Assembly: GCA_023135865.1 (NCBI GenBank)
Contig: JAGLSG010000022.1
Span: 1 to 58,340 of the forward strand
Length of the DNA: 58,340 bases
Source of the DNA: Planctomycetota bacterium
GTDB taxonomy: Bacteria > Planctomycetota > Phycisphaerae > Sedimentisphaerales > Anaerobacaceae
Reading direction: 5' to 3'
In this document: piece after piece, positions 33,928 to 45,230 of the stretch
Position numbering within the stretch: the first letter of the stretch is position 1
How the letters are laid out: each line of letters starts with the position of its first letter
Translations under genes and position numbers: made by a program
The notes under the pieces: model-generated
What the model saw: only the letters and a program-made list of their open reading frames with translations
The model's database searches: none
Told to the model about the DNA's origin: nothing

Positions 33928-34955
33928 TAAAATTTTTCAGTATTAACAGGTACGCCATTATTTTTCAAAGATTCCTGACCTGCCTGAAGAACTCGCACAA
34001 CTCTCAAGCCGTCTGCACCATCACTTCTTATTGGTAAACCATCGAGTACACAATCGATAAAATGGCTGCATTCAGCTGCCAGCGGTTCACCGTTCGCCAC
34101 TTTTGGTATTACAATATCACCGAAACGAAGCGATATAATTTCAGCGTAACTCGTACTGATGTCCTGCTTAATTGCAGCACCTTTATCGTAAACTCTTATT
34201 TTTTCAGTTGCCTCCATATCATCGAAGGTAACCATTTTTTCAGAGCCGACGACCGTCATTTTTCTGATTTTGTGCGGGTCGAGCCAGCTGCAATGTATGT
34301 TTGCCACTTTGCCGTCAGCAAATTTTACTGTAGCAAAAACAACATCCTCAATATCTTTTTGCAGAAAGCATTGACCGCTCGCCGCAACCGAAACCGGCTC
34401 GGAATCAAACAGATAGCATATAATCGAAATGTCATGTGTTGCCAGCGACCACCACGCATTTTCATTCTTGCGAACAATTCCGAGATTCACTCTTTGCGTG
34501 TACATATAATAAGGTTGACCGAGCTTGCCTGATTTGAGCATTTCCTTTATGTGGTTTACTGCCGGATGATATTCCAGCAGATGGCCGACCATAAGTTTCA
34601 GTTTTTTTTCAGCGGCAAGAACAGTTAGTTTTTTTGCATCAGCCCCGGACAGCGTTAGCGGCTTTTCGACAAAAACATTTTTGCCGGCATTTAGAACCTG
34701 CTTGGCAATTTCAAAATGAGCCGGCGCCTCGGTTGCAACAACAACTGCCTCTATGGTTTTGTCATTAAGAACTGTTTGTAAATCGGTAGTTGTTTCAATA
34801 AAGGGAAAGCTCGTTTTTTGAACAGCCAAAGTTTTTTCGTTCAAATCGCAAACATATTTCAGATTACATTTTTTTGCCGTTGCGAAATTTCTAACGAGAT
34901 TTTTGCCCCAGTATCCGGCTCCAACAACAGCGACATTTAATTTTTTATCTTCCAT
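33927..34955 (-). CDS. Gfo/Idh/MocA-family oxidoreductase (WbpB-like)
   Basis: This 342-aa NAD(P)-dependent dehydrogenase has the Rossmann motif 'VVGAGYWGKNLVRNFA', the catalytic-region 'VFVEKPLTLSGADAKKL', and the substrate domain 'MVGHLLEYHPAVNHIKEMLKSGKLG'. It also shows 'WWSLATHDISIICYLF', which holds the conserved H-D. In the WbpB role it oxidises C3 of UDP-GlcNAcA to give the keto substrate of the aminotransferase. Order in the operon (oxidoreductase, acetyltransferase, aminotransferase) supports that. Confidence 0.9.
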   Translation of the reverse strand: MEDKKLNVAVVGAGYWGKNLVRNFATAKKCNLKYVCDLNEKTLAVQKTSFPFIETTTDLQTVLNDKTIEAVVVATEAPAHFEIAKQVLNAGKNVFVEKPLTLSGADAKKLTVLAAEKKLKLMVGHLLEYHPAVNHIKEMLKSGKLGQPYYMYTQRVNLGIVRKNENAWWSLATHDISIICYLFDSEPVSVAASGQCFLQKDIEDVVFATVKFADGKVANIHCSWLDPHKIRKMTVVGSEKMVTFDDMEATEKIRVYDKGAAIKQDISTSYAEIISLRFGDIVIPKVANGEPLAAECSHFIDCVLDGLPIRSDGADGLRVVRVLQAGQESLKNNGVPVNTEKF

Positions 34956-35057
34956 AATTTCCGTTTTATACTATTCGCAATTGAATTTTCCCGTTTGTCC
35001 GCGGGTAAGTAACTTAAAAATAATGAGTTATGGTTTTCTTCGCGGACATTTACTACC

Positions 35058-36023
<966 letters not shown>

Positions 36024-36042
36024 TTATTCTGAATTCTGTGTT

Positions 36043-37050
36043 TTATTTATTTCCGTGTTCTTTCAATACCTTTTCATTTTTTGCCAGTTTCATATCTGCA
36101 TCAGCCATCATTTTTGCAAGCGATTTGAAATCCACTTTCGGCTGCCAGTTCAAAACTTTTTTTGCCTTTGTCGCATCGCCGAGCAGAAGGTCAACTTCCG
36201 TTGGCCGATAGTATCTTTCATCAATTTCAACGCATTTTTTCCAGTCTAAATCGAGGTAGCCGAAAACTTCATCGAGAAATTCCCTGACAGATTGCGTTTG
36301 TCCTGTAGCAATTACAAAATCATCCGGTTTGTCCTGCTGGAGCATCAGCCACATCGCTTCAACGTAATCGCCGGCAAAGCCCCAGTCGCGTTTTGCCTCG
36401 ATATTGCCGAGATAAAGTTTTTCCTGCAAGCCGAGCTTGATTCGTGTTGCAGCTCGCGTGATTTTTCTCGTAACAAATGTTTCGCCTCGTCTCGGCGATT
36501 CGTGATTGAATAAAATTCCATTACACGCAAACAAATCGTATGCCTCTCTGTAATTTACTGTCTGCCAAAAACTGTAAACTTTTGCGCAGCCGTAAGGACT
36601 TCGCGGATAGAACGGCGTTTTTTCTGTCTGCGGCGTTTCAATAACCCTGCCATACATTTCACTGCTCGAGGCCTGATAAAATTTGGCCGGCTTGTCGCTT
36701 GTTCTAACCGCTTCGAGCAAACGCAGCGTTCCAAGCGCATCAGTATCAGCCGTGTAAATCGGCATATCGAAACTTACGCGAACATGGCTTTGTGCGCCGA
36801 GATTATAAACTTCGTCCGGCTTAATTTCGTTTATGATTATCGATAAATTGCTGCCATCAGTCAGGTCGCCGTAAACAAGTTTGAGTTTGGGGTCATTGTG
36901 CGGGTCTCTGTATAAATGGTCGATTCTGCCGGTGTGAAATGAAGAGCTTCGCCGGATGATTCCCCAGACGTAATAGCCCTTTTTCAAGAGCAGTTCAGCA
37001 AGATATGAACCGTCCTGACCGGTAATACCTGTAATCAATGCCTTTTTCAT
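36043..37050 (-). CDS. gmd: GDP-mannose 4,6-dehydratase
   Basis: This 335-aa enzyme catalyses the first committed step to GDP-fucose. The NADP-binding start is '[19 protein letters not shown]', then '[17 protein letters not shown]', the catalytic '[12 protein letters not shown]', and '[25 protein letters not shown]' (YxxxK). '[20 protein letters not shown]' is a Gmd hallmark. GAGG lies six bases before the ATG. It is directly upstream of fcl. Confidence 0.97.
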   Translation of the reverse strand: MKKALITGITGQDGSYLAELLLKKGYYVWGIIRRSSSFHTGRIDHLYRDPHNDPKLKLVYGDLTDGSNLSIIINEIKPDEVYNLGAQSHVRVSFDMPIYTADTDALGTLRLLEAVRTSDKPAKFYQASSSEMYGRVIETPQTEKTPFYPRSPYGCAKVYSFWQTVNYREAYDLFACNGILFNHESPRRGETFVTRKITRAATRIKLGLQEKLYLGNIEAKRDWGFAGDYVEAMWLMLQQDKPDDFVIATGQTQSVREFLDEVFGYLDLDWKKCVEIDERYYRPTEVDLLLGDATKAKKVLNWQPKVDFKSLAKMMADADMKLAKNEKVLKEHGNK

Positions 37051-37070
37051 AACGAACCTCTAATAAATTC

Positions 37071-38039
37071 TTAATTCTGTTTTTCCCGTTCGCTTTCAAC
37101 AATTATTTTCAGTGTTTCATCAAGTGTCATTTTCGGCTGCCAGCCAATGGCTTTTTTAATTCGCTTAAGAGACGGCTTTCGCCGGAGCATATCTTCCATT
37201 TCTCTACCATAGGCCTGCTCGTAAGAGATGAATTTCTTTTTACTTTTGCTTTTGGCAATTTTAATAATTTTATCAGCAAGCTGCTCGATGGTAATTTCTT
37301 CAGTTGAGCCGATATTATAAACTTTTCCTATCGCAGATTCATTTTCCATTAAGCCGGCGACTGCTTCAACGACATCGCCGACGTAGCAAAAGCATCTGCT
37401 TTGAGCGCCCGTGCTATATATTTCCAGCGGCTCATTTTTCAGAGCTGCTCGCACAAATCTCGGCACGACCATTCCGTATCTGCCGGTTTGCCTTGTTCCA
37501 ATTGTATTAAAAAATCTGCCAATTACCACTGGAAATCCATACTGCTGATAGAAAGCCAGGCCGAGGAATTCGTCAACGGCCTTGGTACAGGCATACGACC
37601 AGCGTGATACGCTTGTGCTTCCGAGTACGATATTATCATCTTCATCGAAAGGCACGTTTTCATTTTTGCCGTAAATTTCGCTTGTCGAGGCGATAAATAT
37701 CTTCTTTTTGAATTTATAGGCCGCATTCAAAACTACCGTAGCGCCTTCGATATTGGTTTCTATTGTTCGCACGGGTTCGGCTGCTATCAATTTGACACCA
37801 ACAGCTGCGGCGAGATGAAAAACGCAATCACACTGCCCGATGAGCTTTTCTGCAAGCTCTACATTTAGAATATCACCCTTGACAAAACTGAAATAGGGAT
37901 TTTCTTTGAAAGTTTCGAGGTTTTCTAATGAGCCGGTGCTGAGATTATCAAGAACTGCGACTTCATAGCCGTTTTTGAGCAGATATTCAGTTAGATGTGA
38001 ACCGATAAACCCTGCTCCGCCAGTGATAAGTGCTTTCAT
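37071..38039 (-). CDS. NAD-dependent nucleotide-sugar epimerase/dehydratase
   Basis: This 322-aa extended SDR has 'ITGGAGFIGSHLTEYLLKNG', 'VFHLAAAVGVKLIAAEPVRT', 'IASTSEIYGKNENVPFDEDD', 'SYACTKAVDEFL' (YxxxK) and 'GRFFNTIGTRQTGRYGMVVPRFV'. It resembles UDP-glucose 4-epimerase or UDP-glucuronate decarboxylase-like members, but the specificity-determining residues are not decisive. It is the most upstream gene of the minus-strand polysaccharide locus; the locus promoter must lie in the repeat-bearing region beyond 38040, although no clear box pair was found there. Confidence 0.85.
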   Translation of the reverse strand: MKALITGGAGFIGSHLTEYLLKNGYEVAVLDNLSTGSLENLETFKENPYFSFVKGDILNVELAEKLIGQCDCVFHLAAAVGVKLIAAEPVRTIETNIEGATVVLNAAYKFKKKIFIASTSEIYGKNENVPFDEDDNIVLGSTSVSRWSYACTKAVDEFLGLAFYQQYGFPVVIGRFFNTIGTRQTGRYGMVVPRFVRAALKNEPLEIYSTGAQSRCFCYVGDVVEAVAGLMENESAIGKVYNIGSTEEITIEQLADKIIKIAKSKSKKKFISYEQAYGREMEDMLRRKPSLKRIKKAIGWQPKMTLDETLKIIVESEREKQN

Positions 38040-38055
38040 AAGAAAAACTTAAAAG

Positions 38056-38270
38056 TTAAAGTGTAAAGTGTAAAATTAAGGAGGTCATCTCGCACCAAAA
38101 TGGTTTTTCATTTTGGTTCGAGATTCCACATTTTTGAGTTTTTATTTTTTAATTTTGAGCTTTCTCGGCGGACTCCGTCCCCGTCGGCTGCGCAAAGAAA
38201 CTCAAAAATCAAAACGTAAAGTGTAAAATTAAGGAAGTCATCGCCGCTTTGCGGCGATTCCACAATTTCA
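38056..38270. repeat. Two repeat units with conserved flanks and different hairpin stems
   Basis: Both units have the frame 'GTGTAAAATTAAGGARGTCATC - hairpin - GATTCCACA'. Unit 1 (about 38061-38130) carries ACCAAAATG-gtttttCATTTTGGT as stem. Unit 2 (38215-38264) carries GCCGC-ttt-GCGGC. A related AAAGAAACTCAAAAATC segment lies between. The rest of 38040-38500 holds no gene. Confidence 0.6.
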
Positions 38271-38478
38271 AATTTTTACTTTTGCATTTTGAACTTATTA
38301 TTGCCGTTTGTCCTATAACTTCTCTAAATATCGGCAAATAAAGGACATGGCTTTAGGTGTTTACGCTGTTTTAGGTGCCGATTTCGCAGCAAAAACAATA
38401 ATTATACGCTGTAAAACGGCTAAAGTTCGCCAATTGCATCAGCAGGACACGAACAAAACACTGTAAAGTGGTTTTTGA

Positions 38479-40035
<1,557 letters not shown>

Positions 40036-40063
40036 GCAGAGCGAAAAATCGCTAATCCAAAAT

Positions 40064-41608
40064 ATGGGATACGAAACTATAGCAATCATCGATTTCGGCA
40101 GTCAGTACGGCCAGCTAATCGCTCGCCGAGTGCGCGAACACAAAGTACATTCAACAATCTATCAGCCAAAGACCGCTTATGACGAAATCGCAAAGATAAA
40201 AAATTTGAAAGGCATAATCCTGTCTGGCGGCCCGGCCAGCGTTTACGATAAAAATTCGCCAACCTGCGATGAAAAGATATTTGAGCTGAACGTGCCGATT
40301 CTCGGAATCTGCTACGGAATGCAGTGGGGTGCAAAATCGCTCGGAGCAAAAATAAAAGCGGCCAATGCTCGTGAATACGGACGAGCGATTATAGATATAA
40401 ATGACAGCAAAAATATTTTCGCTTCAATCGGCCTGTCAACTGAGGTTTGGATGAGTCACGGCGACCAGGTCGAAGATGTTAACGATGATTTTCAGGTGCT
40501 GGCCAAAACCAAAACCTGCCCTTATGCAGCTATTCGCCATAAAACCAGAAAATTCTACGGCGTTCAGTTTCATCCCGAAGTCAGCCACACGCCAAAAGGT
40601 GATGTAATGCTCAGGAATTTTCTCTACGATACTTGCAAATGCAGCGGCGATTGGCAAATGAAAAATTTCGTCAATGAAACGGTTGAAAACATTCGCGAAA
40701 AAGCTGGCAAAGATATAGTAATATGTGGATTTAGCGGCGGAGTGGATTCATCTGTGGTCGCATCGCTGATTCACAAAGCGATTGGCAAACAGCTGGTTTG
40801 CATTTTCGTTGACAATGGCCTGCTCAGAAAAAATGAACGCGAAAAGGTCGAATCAACTTTCAGCGAACATTTTAATATCGATTTGAAAGTTGTCGATTGG
40901 GGAAAACAATTTCTTGAAAAATTAGAAGGCGTAACCGACCCGCAGAAGAAGCGTAAAATAATCGGAGCCGAATTTATAAAGGCATTTGAATCTGAAGCTG
41001 CCAAAATAAAAGGTGTAAAATATCTGGCGCAGGGCACGCTCTATCCAGACGTTATAGAATCCGGCAGTAAAGACGGAAATCTGGCAGCGAATATAAAACT
41101 GCATCACAACGTAGGCGGCCTGCCGGAGGAATTGGGATTTGAACTCATTGAGCCGCTTCGTGATTTATTCAAGGATGAAGTACGGCTGGTTGGCGAATTT
41201 CTCGGCTTGCCGGAAGATATGGTCTGGCGGCATCCATTCCCCGGGCCGGGATTGGCAGTTAGAATAATCGGCGAAATCACGCCAAAGCGGCTGGAAGTTT
41301 TGAGAGCTGCTGACAAAATCCTGCTCGATGAAATAAAATCAGCCAAGCTCTATAGAAAAATTTCGCAGGCGTTGGCGATTCTTGTGCCGGTTTCGACAGT
41401 CGGCGTAATGGGTGATGAGCGAAGCTACGAAAATGTCATCGCAATTCGAGCTGTTGAAACGACCGATTTTATGACAGCCGATTTTTCACAGATTCCATAT
41501 AAAGTACTCTCTGCAATTTCCAGCAGAATCATCAACGAAGTTCGCGGCGTAAATCGCGTCGTTTATGACATTTCAAGCAAACCCCCTGCCACGATTGAAT
41601 GGGAATAA
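40064..41608 (+). CDS. guaA: GMP synthase (glutamine-hydrolysing)
   Basis: This 514-aa enzyme amidates XMP to GMP. The N-terminal class I glutamine amidotransferase has the nucleophile in '[16 protein letters not shown]' and the His-x-Glu in '[14 protein letters not shown]'. The ATP-pyrophosphatase domain has '[16 protein letters not shown]'. The dimerisation domain ends '[19 protein letters not shown]', the invariant GuaA C-terminus. The ATG at 40064 gives the family N-terminus but has little ribosome-site support; an in-frame TTG at 40025 overlaps guaB and might be used. It is an operon with guaB. Confidence 0.97.
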   Translation: MGYETIAIIDFGSQYGQLIARRVREHKVHSTIYQPKTAYDEIAKIKNLKGIILSGGPASVYDKNSPTCDEKIFELNVPILGICYGMQWGAKSLGAKIKAANAREYGRAIIDINDSKNIFASIGLSTEVWMSHGDQVEDVNDDFQVLAKTKTCPYAAIRHKTRKFYGVQFHPEVSHTPKGDVMLRNFLYDTCKCSGDWQMKNFVNETVENIREKAGKDIVICGFSGGVDSSVVASLIHKAIGKQLVCIFVDNGLLRKNEREKVESTFSEHFNIDLKVVDWGKQFLEKLEGVTDPQKKRKIIGAEFIKAFESEAAKIKGVKYLAQGTLYPDVIESGSKDGNLAANIKLHHNVGGLPEELGFELIEPLRDLFKDEVRLVGEFLGLPEDMVWRHPFPGPGLAVRIIGEITPKRLEVLRAADKILLDEIKSAKLYRKISQALAILVPVSTVGVMGDERSYENVIAIRAVETTDFMTADFSQIPYKVLSAISSRIINEVRGVNRVVYDISSKPPATIEWE

Positions 41609-41685
41609 AAAAGTTTTACATTTAACCGGCAGCCGGCTATACTTAATTTTGCTAAATGGATTAAAAGCAAAATCTAAGGATAGAT

Positions 41686-42651
41686 ATGGCAGTTGGCATT
41701 GCGAAAATAGTTGTAGTAGGCCCATCATACGTTGATATTACTGTAAAGAGCGACAGCATTCCTGCAGCCGGCCAAAGCGTGATTGGCTCATCTCTTTTTT
41801 TCAGCGTTAACGGCCAGGGGCCTGTCCAAGCGATTCAGGCGGCTCTTTGCGGCTGCGAAGTTTATCTCGTCAGCAAACTTGGCGGAGACCCGTCTGGGAT
41901 TATGGCCAAAGAAACTCTCGCTGAATACAAAGTAAAAACTGATTTTGTTTGCACCGCTTCCGCTAAAAATACTGGCAGCTGTGTTACGGTAGTTGATTCT
42001 GCCGGCAAAAACGCCTCACTAATATATGATGGTGCAAATGGCGCTCTTTTGCCGCAGGATATTGATTCGGCGGAGGAAATTATATCATCAGCTGACATTT
42101 GCCTGCTCGGCGGTCATTTACCGCAGGATGCAGCGTTGGCAGCTCTTCGCTGCGCAAAACTTCACAATACAAAGGTGATTCTAAATCCTGCCCGCCCCCT
42201 CGGCGACAGGCGCAGCGGCCCGTGGCGGGAAAACGAATTACCTTTTGAATATTTTTCAGCTGACATTATGATTTTGAATCTTTACGAGGCAGCTGATATT
42301 ACCGAGCACACCTCCGTCGGCGTTCGCGATGTAAAACTGATAGGTTCCGATTTAGTTTCTCGCGGCGTTGGCTCGGTTGTAATCACGATGGGCAGACGTG
42401 GCTGCATGGTGGTTGATAGAGCCGGAGCCGACCAGATAGCTGCTTTTGAAGTTGAGTTGGTAAATCGGGCCGGCATTGGCAGTGCTTTTGCGGGTGCTTT
42501 TGCGGCTTACTGCGCGGTTGAAAGTGATGTAAGAGCTGCGGTCAAATTCGGCTCAGCGGCGGCGGCTCTTGCCTGTATGAAGTTTGGTACAATTGAAGCT
42601 CTTCCGAGTAAGGCCGACATTATTGAACTTCTGCAAAGAGAGGAAAATTAA
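41686..42651 (+). CDS. PfkB/ribokinase-like protein lacking the catalytic Asp (probable pseudokinase)
   Basis: This 321-aa protein has the ribokinase fold: 'IVVVGPSYVDITVKSDSIPAAGQSVIG' at the start, 'VSKLGGDPSGIMAKETLAEYKV', 'NLYEAADIT' (N-x-x-E motif, 198-201) and 'VVITMGRRGCMVV'. The PfkB signature 2, normally D-T-x-G-A-G-D, reads N260-R-A-G-I-G-S266, so the catalytic base Asp is Ser. Signature 1, usually GG.xaN.A, reads 'VNGQGPVQAIQAA', without the sugar-binding Asn. Both losses point to a non-catalytic sugar/nucleotide-binding protein. The frame is intact with AAGGA before the ATG, so this is not ordinary decay. It lies 77 bases after guaA. Confidence 0.85.
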   Translation: MAVGIAKIVVVGPSYVDITVKSDSIPAAGQSVIGSSLFFSVNGQGPVQAIQAALCGCEVYLVSKLGGDPSGIMAKETLAEYKVKTDFVCTASAKNTGSCVTVVDSAGKNASLIYDGANGALLPQDIDSAEEIISSADICLLGGHLPQDAALAALRCAKLHNTKVILNPARPLGDRRSGPWRENELPFEYFSADIMILNLYEAADITEHTSVGVRDVKLIGSDLVSRGVGSVVITMGRRGCMVVDRAGADQIAAFEVELVNRAGIGSAFAGAFAAYCAVESDVRAAVKFGSAAAALACMKFGTIEALPSKADIIELLQREEN

Positions 42652-42801
42652 ATTTGTTGCTGGATTTATTCTTTCCCACTTTTCGTACTTTTCACACTTT
42701 CCCACCCTGTCGTTAGTAGATAAAATTTATCAACGAGCAACTAATAATTTTGTTTATTCCGGATTTTACTTTTCGCCCTTTTCACACCTTCACAGAATTT
42801 T

Positions 42802-42950
42802 GTCATTGCGAGGCCGTTTTTAGGCCGCGGCAATCTCAACTATTTGCATTCGCACTTTTCACACCTTCCAACTTTTGCTTTTCACACCCTTGTCATTTTT
42901 GTCATTGCGAGGCCGTTTTTAGGCCGCGGCAATCTCAACTATTTGCATTC
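42802..42950 (+). repeat. Tandem duplication of a CATTGCGAG/GCAATCTC element (99-bp period)
   Basis: An identical 50-bp segment occurs at 42802-42851 and 42901-42950. It contains GTCATTGCGAGGCCG, TTTTTAGGCCGCGGCAATC and TCAACTATTTGCATTC. Within it ATTGC/GCAAT and GGCC/GGCC form a hairpin. Exact identity over 50 bp suggests a recent duplication. Confidence 0.8.
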
Positions 42951-43230
42951 ACACCTTTCTAACTTTTTCACACTTTGTTTTCAGCGGTTAGCCCTGCCAC
43001 CTGTGGGCAGGGTTTACTTTTCCCACCTTTCGCACCTTCGCACTTTTATTTTATTTAATCGCTGATTCCGCTGACTCGTGCTACGTAGCGATACTTCGCA
43101 GAGTAGTATTTCACTGATTTTTAAGAGGGATTGAATTTTGTGATGTGTATTGCGTTGATAGTTTCTTATTGCATATTTCGTGTTTAGTTCCCAACAGAGC
43201 CCCTCCTGTCAAGGAGGGGTATTTTATTAT

Positions 43231-43383
43231 GCGTGATGCGTATTGCGTGATTTGTTTAGCCCCCAGGTTTATCCTGGGGGTTTTTGTTTGTTCGGTTAGG
43301 TTAGCCCCACCATCACCATGGTTGGGTTGTTTCTTTCCTGCCATCACTCCTGTCCTGAGCAAGGTCGAAGGAATGGCAGGGTT
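43231..43383 (+). repeat. Composite repeat cassette, copy A (filled)
   Basis: In order: GCGTGATGCGTATTGCGTGA, GTTTAGC-CCCCAGG/CCTGGGGG hairpin, GTTTGTTCGGTTAGG, TTAGCCCCACCAT/ATGGTTGGG hairpin, TTGTTTCTTT, and a CCTGCCAT...ATGGCAGG hairpin. The loop of the last carries a 24-bp insert at 43349-43372 (CCTGTCCTGAGC + AAGGTCGAAGGA). Homologous cassettes are at 53080-53207 (same strand, empty) and 48765-48910 (inverted, filled). Confidence 0.8.
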
Positions 43384-43745
43384 TACTTTTCCCACCTTTT
43401 TTTCACACCCTTCCCACTTTTCTTTTCACACTTTTATATTTTGCTTGCCAGTCGTAGCTTTCCTGCCCTCCGTAGTCTCGACGAAGGAGGGAGCGAAGAC
43501 TGGTCATTGCGAGGAGTGAAGCGACGAAGCAATCTCAACCATTCGCATTCGCACTTTTCCCACCTTCAAACTTTATCCTGAGGACTTCGAGTGAGCCTCA
43601 GTCGAACTCCCTGTCGAAGGATTTCCCACTTTTTTCTTTATGGCAGGGTTTATTTTGCTCGCCGCTCATTTTATTTATTTTCGGATTTCGGCCTGCGTAA
43701 CAGTTTTATGGATAAAGGTTTACATGCACCGCACCACAATTTCTC

Positions 43746-43775
43746 TTGACTTTGCCACCTGTTTTTTGCTACAAT
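43746..43775 (+). promoter_or_regulatory. Sigma70-type promoter ahead of the 31-codon ORF
   Basis: TTGACT (43746-43751) and TACAAT (43770-43775) are 18 bp apart, in a region otherwise filled with repeats. Predicted transcription starts about 50 bases before the ATG at 43832. Confidence 0.6.
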
Positions 43776-43831
43776 AAATTTTGTAGTAACCGCAATTTTT
43801 TTCGAGCTGATTTTCCTTTAGGATGGGGTTG

Positions 43832-43927
43832 ATGAAAAGATTTTATTATCAGGTTTGGGTTCCGTTTACGATTACCAAGCGGCGAATTCTTTTTCTTGCG
43901 ATTGCCAGCTATTTGGCGTTGTGTTAA
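43832..43927 (+). CDS. Candidate 31-aa small protein or truncated gene start
   Basis: The ORF encodes MKRFYYQVWVPFTITK, then RRILFLAIASYLALC and TAA. It has a purine-rich AGGATGGGG before the ATG and a consensus-like promoter 57-86 bases upstream. The C-terminal half is hydrophobic enough for one membrane span with a positively charged preceding segment. It could be a genuine single-span small protein or the surviving 5' end of a longer membrane-protein gene whose remainder was replaced by repeats; a 34-nt tandem repeat begins 15 bases after the stop. No family is recognised. It was found by reading the gap manually. Confidence 0.4.
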   Translation: MKRFYYQVWVPFTITKRRILFLAIASYLALC

Positions 43928-43941
43928 GCACTGGGTCTCAT

Positions 43942-44042
43942 TTCAAAAATGCAGATTTTGGATGCTAAATCTCGCTTCAAAATTCCAGATTTCAGATATT
44001 AAATTCCGGTTCTGAATTACAGATTTTAGATACTGGATTTTA
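43942..44042 (+). repeat. Three degenerate 34-nt tandem units
   Basis: Units start at 43942, 43976 and 44010. Each begins TTC(A/T)(A/G)AA(A/T)T..CAGATTT and ends with GATA/GATG..(A/G)(A/G)AT. The period is exactly 34 nt. They are AT-rich and contain the GATTT words common to other repeats in this window. Confidence 0.6.
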
Positions 44043-44270
44043 TTTTTCGCACTTTTCCCACCTTTTTTACACCCTTCCCACTTTTCTTTTAACACTTTTA
44101 TATTTTGCTTGCCAGTCGTAGCTTTAGCGAAGACTGGTCATTGCGAGGCCGTTTTTAGGTCGCGGCAATCCCAACCATTCGCACCATTTACACTTTCCCA
44201 CTTTTCCCACCTTCAAACTTTATCCTGAGGACTTCGAGTGAGCCTCAGTCGAACTCCCCGTCGAAGGATT

Positions 44271-45230
44271 TCACACTTTTTCCAGCGTATCAGCACTGAT
44301 ACTCTCGGTTATTCTGTCGAATTCGTCGAGCGAGCAGAATTTGATGACTATTTTTCCTCGCTGGCCGTTTTTTTGCGTTTCGATAGCCACTTTGGTTCCC
44401 AGCCGAAAGCTCAATTTATTTTCGAGGTCAACTATATTTGCCGGCTTCGATTTAATCTCCGGCTTTGTTTCGGTTTTACCATCGAGATACTTTCTGACCA
44501 ACCTTTCCAGTTCTCGCACACTTAGCCGCCCAGCCATCGCCCTTTTAGCGAGTTTTTCTCGCATCCCATCAGTTGGCAGAGCAAGGATAGCTTTTGCGTG
44601 GCCGGTAGTGAGTAAGCCATCGGTTAGCATTTGCTTAATTTGGTCTGGTAAGTCCAGTATTCGCAGGTAGTTAGCAACAACCGAACGGCTTTCGCCAAGT
44701 CGTTTTGCCCCCTGCTCCTGGGTTAGCGAAAAAGTTTTAAGATAACTTCTATATGCCTTTGCTCTTTCGATTGGATTCAAATTTGCCCTGTGAATGTTTT
44801 CTATCAACGCCAATTCGAGCATTTGTTCATCGCTTGCCGAGCGGACAATGGCCGGCACTTTTTCAAGTCCGGCAATATTCGCTGCCCTCAGCCGTCTTTC
44901 GCCGGCGATTAGTTCAAACCCAGCTCCAGCCGGACGGACGATGATTGGCTGAATTACGCCGTTTGCCTTAATGGATTCAGCCAGGTCATCGAGGTCTTGC
45001 TGGTTCCAGACGGTTCTCGGCTGATGCGGATTTGGCAGGACTGCTTCGATTTTTATTTCCCGCAACGATTTATGTAACTCTTTATCTATAGGGAAGTTAG
45101 AGTCTTCGCCTATCCCAGCTGTCAGTGTTATTTGCTCTTTGCCCGCAGGGGTTATCGGACTTAAAAGTGATTGCAGCCCCCTGCCGAGATGTTTTGTTTT
45201 TTTCTTTTTTACATCTTTTATATTTGTCAT
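44271..45230 (-). CDS. parB: Chromosome-partitioning protein ParB
   Basis: This 319-aa DNA-binding CTPase clamp loads at parS and spreads on DNA for origin segregation. A basic N-terminus (KKKKTKHLGRGLQSLL) is followed by 'LPNPHQPRTVWNQQDLDDLAESIKANGVIQPIIVRP'. Next come the CTP-binding 'LIAGERRLRAANIAGL' and 'ALIENIHRANLNPIERAKAY', then the helix-turn-helix 'LTQEQGAKRLGESRSVVANYLRIL'. A C-terminal dimerisation domain ends the protein. The ATG at 45230 has AAGGAG at seven bases; the longer open frame runs through repeat DNA. No parA lies beside it, which is unusual. A perfect parS lies 741 bases upstream at 45971-45992. Confidence 0.95.
   Translation of the reverse strand: MTNIKDVKKKKTKHLGRGLQSLLSPITPAGKEQITLTAGIGEDSNFPIDKELHKSLREIKIEAVLPNPHQPRTVWNQQDLDDLAESIKANGVIQPIIVRPAGAGFELIAGERRLRAANIAGLEKVPAIVRSASDEQMLELALIENIHRANLNPIERAKAYRSYLKTFSLTQEQGAKRLGESRSVVANYLRILDLPDQIKQMLTDGLLTTGHAKAILALPTDGMREKLAKRAMAGRLSVRELERLVRKYLDGKTETKPEIKSKPANIVDLENKLSFRLGTKVAIETQKNGQRGKIVIKFCSLDEFDRITESISADTLEKV

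Larger units (their letters stand above)
42652..43745. repeat. Gene-free, repeat-dense region downstream of the PfkB gene
   Basis: No supported gene. Contents include a near-perfect duplication (42802-42950) and a TTAG-footed CCCTGCC hairpin at 42988-43012. An inverted copy of the 42-bp unit of 7568-7609 lies at 43073-43114, and a CCCCTCCT hairpin at 43200-43219. A composite cassette runs 43231-43383, a CATTGCGAG element 43503-43536, and 'TCCTGAGGACTTCGAGTGAG' with a GTCGAAGG end at about 43575-43621; the last has a second copy near 44222-44270. The remainder is pyrimidine-rich 'TTTCACACTTTCCCACC' filler. Confidence 0.7.

Noticed and set aside
42802-42950. CRISPR array
   Set aside because: Repeats are only two here, with a single 49-base interval and hairpins belonging to a dispersed family; no cas genes are in the window.
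42584-43581. Several 70-124-aa ORFs in the region after the PfkB gene
   Set aside because: They are built from dispersed repeats (SHFSHLPTF-like translations of pyrimidine-rich filler) and recur wherever the repeats occur.
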